This document shows, piece after piece, positions 25,289 to 34,793 of a stretch of 64,000 nt of DNA. Position 1 is the first letter of the stretch. Each line of letters starts with the position of its first letter. Origin of the DNA: Paraglaciecola marina. GTDB taxonomy: Bacteria > Pseudomonadota > Gammaproteobacteria > Enterobacterales > Alteromonadaceae. The stretch is from the NCBI RefSeq assembly GCF_004360155.1, contig NZ_SAIS01000012.1:62001-126000 (forward strand), written 5' to 3'. The translations under genes were made by a program, and so were the position numbers. Under the pieces are notes generated by a model. The model was not told the origin of the DNA. It was given only the letters and a program-made list of their open reading frames with translations, and made no database searches.

Positions 25289-28200
25289 ATGTCAGCCCCA
25301 CGTTTAATATTGTTTCTACTGTTTGTCGCTTTTATTCCACAAATTTGGGCCTCACCGGGTTACTTTCGTTATCCAGACTTACATGACAACACCCTAGTAT
25401 TCACCGCAGAAGGCGACCTATGGAAACTCACCCTAGGTGAACAATATGCTCAGCGTCTTACCACTCAGCCAAACGAAGAGCGCGAAGCCCATATTTCTAA
25501 AGATGGTCAATGGATTAGCTTTGTGGCCAATTACACCGACTCACCAGAGCTTTACATCATGCCTATCCAGGGAGGCATAGCGAAAAGATTAACCTATGAA
25601 AATGTCAGCGTAAAAAACCATGGTTGGACTGATGATGGTAAGGTTCTCTATAGCTACAATGGCCGTATCGGCCCCATAGGAAACTGGACCTTAAAACAAG
25701 TAGATCCTAATACCCTAGAAACCACAACCATTCCTTTATCTGATGCCATAGAAGGCACATTAGCCAGCGATGATAACCTTTACTTTGTGAGGTTTGGGCT
25801 GCAAATGTCCACAGATAACGCTAGAGCATACAAAGGTGGAGCTAAAGGCGAGTTATGGAAATTCAAATTAGACTCACAAAAAGAAGCCTCTCACCTAAGT
25901 AACAAGCATAAAGGGTCTATCCGCAACCCTATGCTATCAGGGGAGCGCCTATATTTTATTAGTAATCAAAGCGGCGTAGACAACCTTTGGTCAATGAAAT
26001 TAAACGGCAGAGATCAAACTCAGCATACCCATTACAAAGATTGGGAAGTAAGAGATGCCAACGTTTATCAAGATACAATCGTCTATCAACTCGGTGCCGA
26101 TATTAAAGTATTTAATACTTCTACTGAAGAAAGCCAAACCTTAGACATCTCACTCACCTCAGACTTTCCCCATTTAAGAGCGCGCTGGATCAATAAGCCC
26201 TTAGATTATTTAACCAATGCAGCTCAAGCTAGCGATAGTAAAAAGGTAGTACTTACCGCAAGAGGCAGGGTCGCTATTGCTAACAGTGATGATTCACGAT
26301 TAATTGAGATAGCGACTCCAAAAGACTCTCGCACCCGTAACGCTATTCTCAGTACAGATAATAAATCTGTATATGCTTTGAATGATAGCAGTGGCGAACT
26401 TGAGATCTGGCAGTACCCGGCAGATGGCTCAGAAGGAGCAACCCAATTAACCACGGATGGTAGCGTATTCCGCTGGAACTTGTATTTATCTCCCGACGGC
26501 AAAACTTTAGCCCATGATGATAAAAATGGTGAGTTATGGTTACTCGATTTAGATACTAAAGTTAATACAAAAATCCTCACTGGTAACACTGGCAGTAACC
26601 CTCTTGCCTCATTAACTTGGTCTAAAGACAGCCAACTCATAGCGCTAACCTTTAACGATCTTAAGGCCGAACGTAGTCAAATCATGTTAATTGAGCTCTC
26701 CGAAGATCTAGCATCAAACACTCAGAAATTACTCACTACAGATAAATACAATTCTTATTCCCCAGCTTTTTCAGAAGACATGCAATGGCTCTATTTTCTA
26801 TCAGACCGTGAATTTAATAGTTTCCCAAGATCACCTTGGGGCGATAGAAACATGGGGGCTAATTTTGATCGCCGCACTCAAATATTTGCCATATCCCTTC
26901 AGCAAGATGCCAAATTCCCGTTTAGCGATATCAATGAACTTAATACGGAACATAAACCAAAAGATGAGTCCGATAAAGATGAAAAAACAAGCGAATCAAA
27001 AACCGAGGCACTGGTAGATTGGACAGATATTCAAACAAGGTTATGGCAAGTACCAGTGGCGTCGGGTAATTATTCCAAGCTGTTAGCCAACCAAAAATAC
27101 CTTTATGTAATTGACAAAATCAACGAGCCCAATACCAAAACCTCTTTAAAGTCTATCGAGATCAAACCCAAGCCTAAATTAACGACTTTTACCACAGCGA
27201 TACGCGATTTTAGTTTATCTAATGATGGTATGACCTTATTCGTACATAAGGCTGATAGTAAAAATTCAATGTACCTAGTGAAAGCTACTGGCAAGTTCCC
27301 AGCTAAATCCACCGATAGCAAAGTGCAAACCTCTGATTGGAAACTTGCCATTAACCCATCCTTAGAGTGGCAGCAAATTTTTCACGATGCCTGGTTAATG
27401 CACCGAGATTCGCTATTTGACAAAAATATGCGTGGCCTAGACTGGTCTGCCGTAAAACAAAAGTACCAACCATTATTAACTCGACTCACCCATAGAAACG
27501 AATTAAACGACCTATTTGAGCAGATGATGGGAGAGTTAAACACCTTGCACTCTCAGGTACGGGGTGGCGATATGCCTTATGACAAAAATGCCCCCAAACA
27601 TGCCACTTTGGGTGCTCAGTACGAACAAACAGACCTAGGCCTAAGCATTTCTCATATTTACCAAAATGACCCTGAGTTGATAAAGCGCCTAGCGCCTTTA
27701 GCTAGGCCAAACGTTAATGCTAAAGAGGGTGACATCATTACCGCCATAAACGGTAAAATAATAAATACTCAAATAGACTTGGTTAAAGCACTTCAAAATC
27801 AAGCAGGGAAACAAGTATTACTAGATCTAAAACGGGGTGACGAGCACATAAAAACTGTAGTGAAAGCGGCAAGCAGCCGAGCCGCAGTATTTCACCGTTA
27901 TTACGATTGGGTCACCCAAAATCAACAAACAGTAACTGAAGCAGATGATGAATTAGGTTACCTACATTTGTATGCCATGGGTGCCAACGACGTTTCGACC
28001 TTCGCTAGAGAATTTTATGCTCAGTACAAAAAACAAGGCCTGATCATAGATGTAAGACGCAACCGAGGAGGCAACGTAGATAGCTGGCTCATTGAAAAAC
28101 TATTGCGCAGAGCATGGTCTTTTTGGCAACCCGTAGAAAACAGCACCTATACCAATATGCAGCAAACCTTTAGAGGTCACTTAGTGGTGTTAGCCGATGA

Positions 28201-28573
28201 ATTTACCTATTCAGACGGTGAAACCTTCACCGCTGGCATAAAGGCCTTAGAGTTAGGGAAAGTAATAGGTAAACAAACCGCTGGAGCTGGAGTGTGGTTA
28301 ACAGGCCGTAACAGACAATCAGACAATGGTATGTCAAGGGTGGCAGAGTACCCTGTTTTCGCGTTAGATGGCCGCTGGATCACTGAGGGCCGAGGCATAT
28401 CACCAGACATAGAGGTAGACAACCTACCCTACGCCACCTTTAACGGCGAAGACGCACAACTACAAGCCGCTATCAAATATCTACAAAAACAGATAAAGCG
28501 TAAGCCGGTTAAAACCTTAAAAGCAAAGCCCTTCCCGGATGTAGAAACACCTGCAGAAGATATTATTGATTAG
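25289..28573 (+). CDS. Tricorn-like S41 family peptidase, exported
   Basis: 1094 residues. Signal peptide MSAPRLILFLLFVAFIPQIWA. Residues ~25-600 are beta-propeller repeats (YFRYPDLHDNTLVFTAEGDLW and WD-like blades), ~700-800 the helical C1 domain, ~800-880 a PDZ domain (GDIITAINGKIINTQ), and ~900-1070 the S41 core. Catalytic candidates are H754 (GELNTLHSQ) and the nucleophile S975 (TYSDGE), with DVRRNRGGNVD nearby. An acidic and lysine-rich linker lies around residues 550-575. Known family members are large oligopeptidases; here periplasmic peptide breakdown is likely. Confidence 0.9.
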   Translation: MSAPRLILFLLFVAFIPQIWASPGYFRYPDLHDNTLVFTAEGDLWKLTLGEQYAQRLTTQPNEEREAHISKDGQWISFVANYTDSPELYIMPIQGGIAKRLTYENVSVKNHGWTDDGKVLYSYNGRIGPIGNWTLKQVDPNTLETTTIPLSDAIEGTLASDDNLYFVRFGLQMSTDNARAYKGGAKGELWKFKLDSQKEASHLSNKHKGSIRNPMLSGERLYFISNQSGVDNLWSMKLNGRDQTQHTHYKDWEVRDANVYQDTIVYQLGADIKVFNTSTEESQTLDISLTSDFPHLRARWINKPLDYLTNAAQASDSKKVVLTARGRVAIANSDDSRLIEIATPKDSRTRNAILSTDNKSVYALNDSSGELEIWQYPADGSEGATQLTTDGSVFRWNLYLSPDGKTLAHDDKNGELWLLDLDTKVNTKILTGNTGSNPLASLTWSKDSQLIALTFNDLKAERSQIMLIELSEDLASNTQKLLTTDKYNSYSPAFSEDMQWLYFLSDREFNSFPRSPWGDRNMGANFDRRTQIFAISLQQDAKFPFSDINELNTEHKPKDESDKDEKTSESKTEALVDWTDIQTRLWQVPVASGNYSKLLANQKYLYVIDKINEPNTKTSLKSIEIKPKPKLTTFTTAIRDFSLSNDGMTLFVHKADSKNSMYLVKATGKFPAKSTDSKVQTSDWKLAINPSLEWQQIFHDAWLMHRDSLFDKNMRGLDWSAVKQKYQPLLTRLTHRNELNDLFEQMMGELNTLHSQVRGGDMPYDKNAPKHATLGAQYEQTDLGLSISHIYQNDPELIKRLAPLARPNVNAKEGDIITAINGKIINTQIDLVKALQNQAGKQVLLDLKRGDEHIKTVVKAASSRAAVFHRYYDWVTQNQQTVTEADDELGYLHLYAMGANDVSTFAREFYAQYKKQGLIIDVRRNRGGNVDSWLIEKLLRRAWSFWQPVENSTYTNMQQTFRGHLVVLADEFTYSDGETFTAGIKALELGKVIGKQTAGAGVWLTGRNRQSDNGMSRVAEYPVFALDGRWITEGRGISPDIEVDNLPYATFNGEDAQLQAAIKYLQKQIKRKPVKTLKAKPFPDVETPAEDIID

Positions 28574-28586
28574 CGCTCAGCGTGTT

Positions 28587-28637
28587 AACTTATTGACAAG
28601 GTTGAAAACCTTAAGCTTTTAACCTAGTCAATAAGTT
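28587..28637. terminator. Bidirectional terminator-like stem between convergent genes
   Basis: Arms 28587-28603 and 28621-28637 pair over 17 positions with one mismatch; the 17-base loop itself contains AAAACC-TTAAG-CTTTT. It lies between the stops of the tricorn-like gene (+) and the beta-lactamase-fold gene (-). Confidence 0.65.
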
Positions 28638-28652
28638 TGAAGTAAAGCAGAG

Positions 28653-29786
28653 TTATTGAATATCTAAATACTGCGCTATAACTTCGTTTATTAACCTTTG
28701 TGCATCTAAACCCGAGTCGTTGCACATCATAGCAAAAGACATCTTCTCTTCAGGAAATCGTACATAATAAGTAGAAGTCCCCAACCAACCTCCAGAATGA
28801 GAATATGAGATCCGCCCCATAGTTTCTCCAACAAATTGGCCGTTAGCATAACTGCTCTTATTGGCTTTCAGGTCACTGTTTGGAGTATTCATCAGCCTGA
28901 CTAATTTACTGGGATTCTTACCCACTTGTGGGGTATAGAAGTTCTCATCCCACTTCAGCATATCTTCAAGATTAGTATGCAAGCCACCGTCACCCACCCA
29001 AAACAAGTTGGTCATCTCGTTGATATAACTTCCAGCTTCATTTTTTGCGTATCCCATAGCGCGATTTTTGATTATCTCTACTGGATTATCACTAAAAAAG
29101 GTATGACTCATACCAAGGGGTGTGAATATTTTTTCAGCAGTGTAATCCCTTAGGCTTTTACCTGACACTTCTTCTACCAGCATAGACAGTAAAAAATACG
29201 CTAAATTACTGTATTGAAACTTCTGATTGGGCTTAAGTGCTAAAGGTACAGTTTTAACTACGTCATAAAACTCGCTAATTGTTAGGTAATCTTCATTGCC
29301 TAAACGAAAATCCCCACCAGCAACTGATTGAAGATCAATACTACCTTTTGACTTTTCACCCTCATAAGAGCCTGCAATAAGGTCATAATCCCCCATACCA
29401 CTAACGTGGCCCAGCATAGCGCGAATGGTGACTAACTCACCGTAATCTCTTAAATCTTTGAGATAAGTGTGTATATCTGCGTCAAGATCTACCTTGCCTT
29501 CTTCAGCTAATAGTAAAACCGCCATAGCCGTGAATTGCTTAGATACCGATGCCATTCTATGCACTTGACTACCATCTAAGGGCACATTCATTTCTAAATT
29601 AGCTAGACCATAACCCGCTTTATGGACTAACTGCTGATTTTTGATCACTCCTAGATTACAACCTGGAGAATTCTTACTAACTCTACTCGCAAAGATTTTC
29701 TTTATGGCTAAGTTATTGTCAGCAGCTATTGTAGTGACCGGCATACATAGCCCAGTGAAAAACAAAAGTGTATGTAGATTTTTCAT
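28653..29786 (-). CDS. Serine hydrolase of the class C beta-lactamase family, exported
   Basis: 377 residues with signal peptide MKNLHTLLFFTGLCMPVTTIAA. Motifs: SxxK as SVSK in HRMASVSKQFTAMAVL, Tyr motif FQYSNLAYFLLSMLVEE, and HSGGWLG in place of KTG. Single catalytic domain, no C-terminal extension, unlike the larger hydrolase further left. Probable esterase or D-aminopeptidase; substrate unknown. It ends at the shared stem-loop with the convergent peptidase gene. Confidence 0.85.
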   Translation of the reverse strand: MKNLHTLLFFTGLCMPVTTIAADNNLAIKKIFASRVSKNSPGCNLGVIKNQQLVHKAGYGLANLEMNVPLDGSQVHRMASVSKQFTAMAVLLLAEEGKVDLDADIHTYLKDLRDYGELVTIRAMLGHVSGMGDYDLIAGSYEGEKSKGSIDLQSVAGGDFRLGNEDYLTISEFYDVVKTVPLALKPNQKFQYSNLAYFLLSMLVEEVSGKSLRDYTAEKIFTPLGMSHTFFSDNPVEIIKNRAMGYAKNEAGSYINEMTNLFWVGDGGLHTNLEDMLKWDENFYTPQVGKNPSKLVRLMNTPNSDLKANKSSYANGQFVGETMGRISYSHSGGWLGTSTYYVRFPEEKMSFAMMCNDSGLDAQRLINEVIAQYLDIQ

Positions 29787-29848
29787 TATTACTCCCTTAA
29801 TTTGAACTAACTGCTGTTTACCCGTACCAATTAATTAAACACTATAAG

Positions 29849-30610
29849 CTACACCCTAGTGCCACCATCTAATTCTAGCGTTCTGCCGGTAAAGTAGTCA
29901 TTCTCAAAAATAAACTTAGCGGCATGAGCCAGCTCTTCAACTTCGGCAAGACGCTGCGCTGGGATACTTTTAATAAACATCTCACGCATTTCTGGTCGCA
30001 TTTGCGCCGCCATAGCGGTTTCGACTAACCCTGGGGCAATACACCCAGTACGTATTCCGAAGCGCCCTAATTCTTTTGCCCATGAAACAGTCATGGTCGA
30101 TACCGCAGCTTTAGAGGCTGAGTAATTTGTTTGCCCCATATTACCTGCTCTTGAGACTGATGAAATATTAATGATCACGCCTTGGCTTTTAGTTTCAACC
30201 ATTTGAGTCGCCGCTTCACGGCTACATAAAAAGGTGCCAGTTACATTAACATCCATCACTGACTGAAATTGTTGCAAAGACATTTTATCTGCAACTTTGC
30301 CGTCTTTTACTTTTAACAACATACCGTCACGCATAATCCCCGCGCTATTGATCAAGCCATTTATCTGACCAAAATCATCTACAAGCTTGGCAAAGGTTTG
30401 CTCAACCTGCGCTTCGTCGGTAACATTTACTGCATACCCTAAGGCGCTTACTCCGCGCTTTTTTATATCATTAGCTAAGGCTTCAACGCCTTCTTTTTGC
30501 ATATCCAAAAGGGCGAGGTGTGCCCCTTGTTTTGCAAACTCTTCTGCCATGGCCTTCCCTAACCCTTGGGCTGCTCCTGTTATGGCGATCACTTGATTCT
30601 GTAAATTCAT
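29849..30610 (-). CDS. Short-chain dehydrogenase/reductase, FabG-like
   Basis: 253 residues. NAD(P)-binding TGAAQGLGKAMA, structural NSAGIMRDGM, catalytic Ser in INISSVSRAGN and YSASK, closing with TGRTLELDGG. A classical FabG-type fold, longer than usual in the middle (KDGKVADKMSLQQF). It follows the 3-hydroxyisobutyryl-CoA hydrolase-like gene by 39 bases on the same strand, which points to CoA-ester or branched-chain catabolism rather than fatty acid synthesis. Substrate not determined. Confidence 0.85.
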   Translation of the reverse strand: MNLQNQVIAITGAAQGLGKAMAEEFAKQGAHLALLDMQKEGVEALANDIKKRGVSALGYAVNVTDEAQVEQTFAKLVDDFGQINGLINSAGIMRDGMLLKVKDGKVADKMSLQQFQSVMDVNVTGTFLCSREAATQMVETKSQGVIINISSVSRAGNMGQTNYSASKAAVSTMTVSWAKELGRFGIRTGCIAPGLVETAMAAQMRPEMREMFIKSIPAQRLAEVEELAHAAKFIFENDYFTGRTLELDGGTRV

Positions 30611-30649
30611 TTTAACTCTCTTTCTAATATGATTATGATTTAACTAAGG

Positions 30650-31795
30650 CTAAGTGAGGTGAGCCAATGGATGTAAATCAGCAGGCCATATGGCCTCAAA
30701 GAAATACTCGACCACAGACTCAGGTACCTCTTCAACGGTTTTATATTTCCAATTTGGCTTGCCATCTTTGTCTACTAGCACTGCCCGCACCCCCTCTTGG
30801 AACTCTCCAAATTGTCCAGACTTACAAGACAAACCTAACTCCATTTGCAAGCATTCGGACAAGGTCATGGTTTTACCCCGTCGTAATTGTTCGTAAAGAA
30901 TATGAGCCGAAATTGCCGAGCCTCTACTTAGCGTTTTTTGAGACCTATCAAACCATGAGTCTTGTTGTGGATCGGTAGATTGAATATAGTTAACGGCTTC
31001 TTTGAGTGAACGGGTATGAGACAAACCATTAAGCCAGTTTTGCCGACTTTCTAGATTATCTAAGGGTAAGTCTTCAGCGCTTTTTGCTTGGAAAGTATCA
31101 CATAATTTATTTAATGTGGTATCGACAGAAGTCGTTTCCCAAGTTGCCGAAAGCAAAGCGCTAACAAACTCAGTTTTTAAATCCTGGGATACAAAATAGT
31201 CAGCTAAATTAGCGTAAATAGCATCGGCTGCATTAATAGCAGTGCCTGTTAACCCCAAAAACAAACCACAGCCAAGTGGCATCTTATTCAAAAAATAACT
31301 CGCTCCAACATCTGGATATAAACCAATACTAATTTCAGGCATAGCAATACGTGAACTGGCAGTCACAATACGATGGCTTGCACCACACATCAAACCTAGT
31401 CCACCGCCCATCACTATGCCATTCCCCCACACTATAATAGGTTTACTATAAGTGTGAAGAAGGTGGTTAAGTCTGTATTCTAATGTGAAGAATCCTTGCA
31501 GAATGTATTCATCGCAATCAACTTGGACAGCATGACTTTGTACCTGCTTCATCAAGTGATACATAGACACCACATCACCACCAGCACAAAATGCTTTGTC
31601 TCCTTCAGCATCTAATAAAATCAAGGCAATACATTGGTCTTGTTGCCATATTTTTAGTTGCGTATATAGCAACTCAATCATTCCTAAATCTAAGGCATTC
31701 AATGCGCTAACTTTAGTTAGTTTGGCATGCCCAATCTTCACACCATTATCTGTATCTAGTTCTTCAAAAAAAACTGGGGTGGATTCCTTAGACAT
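30650..31795 (-). CDS. Enoyl-CoA hydratase/isomerase family, 3-hydroxyisobutyryl-CoA hydrolase-like
   Basis: 381 residues, the length of 3-hydroxyisobutyryl-CoA hydrolases rather than of ~260-residue hydratases. CAGGDVVSMYHLMK forms the oxyanion site, GGGLGLMCGASHRIV and AMPEISIGLYPDVGASYFLNK carry the Glu and Asp typical of the hydrolase subgroup. The reaction in valine degradation releases 3-hydroxyisobutyrate from its CoA ester. Leads a two-gene minus-strand unit with the SDR gene. No other valine genes are in view. Confidence 0.83.
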   Translation of the reverse strand: MSKESTPVFFEELDTDNGVKIGHAKLTKVSALNALDLGMIELLYTQLKIWQQDQCIALILLDAEGDKAFCAGGDVVSMYHLMKQVQSHAVQVDCDEYILQGFFTLEYRLNHLLHTYSKPIIVWGNGIVMGGGLGLMCGASHRIVTASSRIAMPEISIGLYPDVGASYFLNKMPLGCGLFLGLTGTAINAADAIYANLADYFVSQDLKTEFVSALLSATWETTSVDTTLNKLCDTFQAKSAEDLPLDNLESRQNWLNGLSHTRSLKEAVNYIQSTDPQQDSWFDRSQKTLSRGSAISAHILYEQLRRGKTMTLSECLQMELGLSCKSGQFGEFQEGVRAVLVDKDGKPNWKYKTVEEVPESVVEYFFEAIWPADLHPLAHLT

Positions 31796-31810
31796 GCTTT
31801 CTCACTTTTA

Positions 31811-31835
31811 TTTGATAGTTTTTAATGTTATCAAA
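31811..31835. promoter_or_regulatory. Possible operator before the hydrolase gene
   Basis: TTTGATA (31811-31817) and TATCAAA (31829-31835) form 7-base inverted arms 11 bases apart, 16 bases upstream of the minus-strand start codon. It could be a repressor site for the SDR/hydrolase pair; no known regulator motif was matched. Confidence 0.35.
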
Positions 31836-32014
31836 CTATTACTTTTAGGTTAATATTTGATTAAAAATACAACTAACTACACTCACTATTACAATCTTAT
31901 GGAACTTAGCACTTCATAGTTCTATATTTTCATACTTACCCTATAAAAAGACTCACTATTTTCTTGTCTTGCCCTGCTATGCTACGCCTTCATTCTTAAT
32001 TTTATAAAGTTGCT

Positions 32015-33676
32015 ATGTCATTTAACAAGGTTAAGGTAGCCGTTGTAGAAGATAACGGAATGGCGCGGGCCAATATTCGTAACCATCTATTAGATATGGG
32101 GTTTTCGCACATAAGTTGCTTTAGTAATGGCCGTGAACTAAAGGCAAATATTAAGCGGAATAAAATTGATTTATTACTTATGGACTTTCACCTTGGCCTT
32201 TATAAAAATGGTGTTGAAGTAGTCCAAGATTTACAAAAAGTTAAACTGATCGATGAAAGAACATGTGTAATGTTCGTTACCTACGATCGCTTACCTCTCA
32301 TAATAGGGCAAATAGTCAATATTCATCCAGAAGCCGTAGTAACCAAGCCCTATACAATTCATAACCTGCAAAAAAATGTCCGAAATTGCTTAAATTTACA
32401 TAAATTTTTATTGCCGATTTATGAAAACATGTACGACGATAATTATTCTAAGGCTCTAAAATCTATTGATGCATTAATCGTTGCCAATAAAAAGCCAAAA
32501 TTTCGTTCTGCTTTGATTAAATTGAAAGCACACATATTAACTAAACTTAGCCGTTTTGGTGAAGCTCGCGAACTCTATTCAGGAATATTAGAGCGTTCAG
32601 ACAAAGTTCTTTGGGCAAAGTGGGGGCTAATTCAATCATTATTTCTAGACGGTAAAGTAGAGCAAAGTGAAGAGCTGTTAACAAACCTGACCGACTCACA
32701 ACTTACAAACGGCAAAGCCTGCGAATGGCTAGCGCGAATCAACGTAGAAAAAAATCAATACAGTAAAGCTGAACAATACATGGGGAAAATTAACGAAGGG
32801 GAATTATCTATTCCTGCATCCCAACTAAAAGCCCATATATTTCAAGCACAGAATCGCTGTGATGATGCTATTAAATTTTTAGAAAAAAAACGAGAATCGA
32901 ACCGTTCTAATCGAGAACATTTCGACGAAATATCACTAGAATTAGCTCGCTGTTATATTTTTGAAGCAGAACAAAGACTTGCCAACGAGCGTCATGCAAG
33001 TTTAAAAGTGGCCAAATACTTAATCGGTGCTGCGGGTCGGAAGTCATTAGATCCAGAACTCACTATTCGTAAAGATTACATGCATGCCATAGTCGCTTTT
33101 TTAGAAGGAAACGAAAAAAAAACCCGCGAAGTATTAGCGCGAAAAGGTATGGGAGATCTACGAAATGCTGAAATCCCCACCATTACCGATGCCATACACG
33201 TGTGGCAAAATATTGGTAATACAGTCAAAGCCAAAGAACTCTTAGAGTTGGGCGAAGAAAAACTAAAACAAATTGAAGACGAAAACGAGAAGACAGTATC
33301 TTCAATGCTTATTGCTAAAGGAGCCGATAGCATTGGAGAGAGAAAACCTCAGGCGCTTGAGTATAATAAAAATGGTTTACAAAAGTACGCAGCGAAAGAG
33401 TTTTTAGACGCCACAAAACAGTTTTATCAAGCCTATATTTTATTCCCCAGAGAAATCGCGTTTAGTCTAAACTTACTTCAAGGTATGGTTGATGCTGAAC
33501 TACTAAATTATGAAAAAATGAATACTTTAGAGTTACTTAAAGAAATACAAAGTCGTCAACTTAGCAATGTTAACAAAAAGCGATTTGGGGATATTTTGAA
33601 TCGTGTTGTTAAGAAAAACCATATATACCACTACGATATCTCAAAAGATGCCTCCTTAAATTTAACAAAAACCTAA
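32015..33676 (+). CDS. Response regulator with receiver domain and TPR array
   Basis: 553 residues. Residues 1-125 are a receiver domain: acidic pair in VVEDN, phospho-acceptor D57 in LLLMDFHLG, and K111 in VVTKPY. The rest is helical with TPR-like pairs (ALIKLKAHILTKLSRFGEA, SKAEQYMGKINEGEL, KEFLDATKQFYQAYILFP) and no DNA-binding domain or output enzyme, so it acts through protein contacts. A similar receiver-TPR architecture is known in Vibrio/Shewanella-type regulators of unknown output. The next gene, a periplasmic binding protein, follows after 7 bases. No histidine kinase is nearby. Confidence 0.83.
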   Translation: MSFNKVKVAVVEDNGMARANIRNHLLDMGFSHISCFSNGRELKANIKRNKIDLLLMDFHLGLYKNGVEVVQDLQKVKLIDERTCVMFVTYDRLPLIIGQIVNIHPEAVVTKPYTIHNLQKNVRNCLNLHKFLLPIYENMYDDNYSKALKSIDALIVANKKPKFRSALIKLKAHILTKLSRFGEARELYSGILERSDKVLWAKWGLIQSLFLDGKVEQSEELLTNLTDSQLTNGKACEWLARINVEKNQYSKAEQYMGKINEGELSIPASQLKAHIFQAQNRCDDAIKFLEKKRESNRSNREHFDEISLELARCYIFEAEQRLANERHASLKVAKYLIGAAGRKSLDPELTIRKDYMHAIVAFLEGNEKKTREVLARKGMGDLRNAEIPTITDAIHVWQNIGNTVKAKELLELGEEKLKQIEDENEKTVSSMLIAKGADSIGERKPQALEYNKNGLQKYAAKEFLDATKQFYQAYILFPREIAFSLNLLQGMVDAELLNYEKMNTLELLKEIQSRQLSNVNKKRFGDILNRVVKKNHIYHYDISKDASLNLTKT

Positions 33677-33683
33677 GGTGCCA

Positions 33684-34472
33684 ATGCTAAATAAACACTC
33701 CCTGATAAGCTTTCCTATTCAAAATTTTTATTTTTTATTTCTCATGATGTTTTTAAGCGACTTTGCCCAAGCACAAAAAACAAAACTTTACTTTGACATA
33801 GGTGAAGCCGGAGGCTGGGTGCCTTTTCGAACTGGCGCAGAAGCAGGACAACCAGGAATACTAAGTGAACTGGCTCAACTTATGACTGCACATTCGGATA
33901 TCGAGTTCATACCTGTGCCTCTGCCTGCCAAAAGAGCTCAAAAAGCCCTAAAAGATGGCTGGGTTGATTTTGATTTAATTTGCTTAGAGTGGCTATCAAA
34001 AGAGCAACAATCTGAAGAATATATAAATAGCGAACCATTATTTGAAATCACTGAAAACCTAATCACACTAGCACCGAACCAACACTTGTTTCCCTCCCGA
34101 GAGTCAATATTTGGTAAACATGTTGGCACCATTTCGGGCTACTTTTATTTTGATGACTATGCATTTACTAGAGTGGACTTTTTAAATGAAAATCAATTAT
34201 TACAAGGCCTAAAACATGAGCGTTTTAATGTTATTATTCTGGAACGAGAAACCGCTAAATATTGGGCTAACTTGAATAAAGTTAACATTGCATTTTCTGC
34301 AGTACATTCTTCAGGAAACCTGTTAATTAGATTAAGAGAGGAACATAAACATCTAATGCCAGCCATCAACAAAACCATACAGTTCATTAAAAACTCGGGG
34401 GAGTTACAAGCCATACTCGATAAACATAAGGTGGAGTCTAAAATTTATTACCCATCATATGACCAAAATTGA
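33684..34472 (+). CDS. Periplasmic substrate-binding protein of the SBP_bac_3-like group
   Basis: 262 residues from the ATG at 33684, favoured over a GTG at 33678 because AAGG (33676-33679) gives proper spacing. Signal peptide ends near FAQAQ. GGWVPFRTG, GILSELAQLMTAHSDIEF and GKHVGTISGYFYFDD fit the amino-acid-binding type fold often used by sensors. There are no ABC permease or ATPase genes nearby, and the gene is coupled to the receiver-TPR gene, so a sensing role in a signalling path is more likely than transport. This is inference. Confidence 0.75.
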   Translation: MLNKHSLISFPIQNFYFLFLMMFLSDFAQAQKTKLYFDIGEAGGWVPFRTGAEAGQPGILSELAQLMTAHSDIEFIPVPLPAKRAQKALKDGWVDFDLICLEWLSKEQQSEEYINSEPLFEITENLITLAPNQHLFPSRESIFGKHVGTISGYFYFDDYAFTRVDFLNENQLLQGLKHERFNVIILERETAKYWANLNKVNIAFSAVHSSGNLLIRLREEHKHLMPAINKTIQFIKNSGELQAILDKHKVESKIYYPSYDQN

Positions 34473-34793
34473 GTTGTATCTAGGAGCTTAAATTAAAAAT
34501 TTAACCTTTGTTATAAATTTATTATTCACAATAAAACTATATTTAGTGCATAATTATTCTTAAATGGTGCATGTATAATTATTAAAATTATTTTACTCAG
34601 CATAAAACCCACCAAAAAACACACCTTACAAAATGTTACAAATTAGTAATCTCAAAACCTATGAGGCCTTCTGAAGCTATTAGGAAAATCCAAAGCTATT
34701 TACTTTTAATTTGGTACGTTAATTGATTCTAATAATTTTTTATTATCAATTCCGACCAACTAAGTAAATAACTATTACAGCCAGGAGTCATCT
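34473..34793. other. AT-rich gap upstream of the TonB receptor gene
   Basis: About 320 bases, strongly AT-rich. It holds a near-repeat, GTGCATAATTATT (34547-34559) and GTGCATGTATAATTATT (34567-34583), and ends with a good AGGAG ribosome site (34783-34787) for the downstream TTG start. No small gene or clear operator was recognised. Confidence 0.5.
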
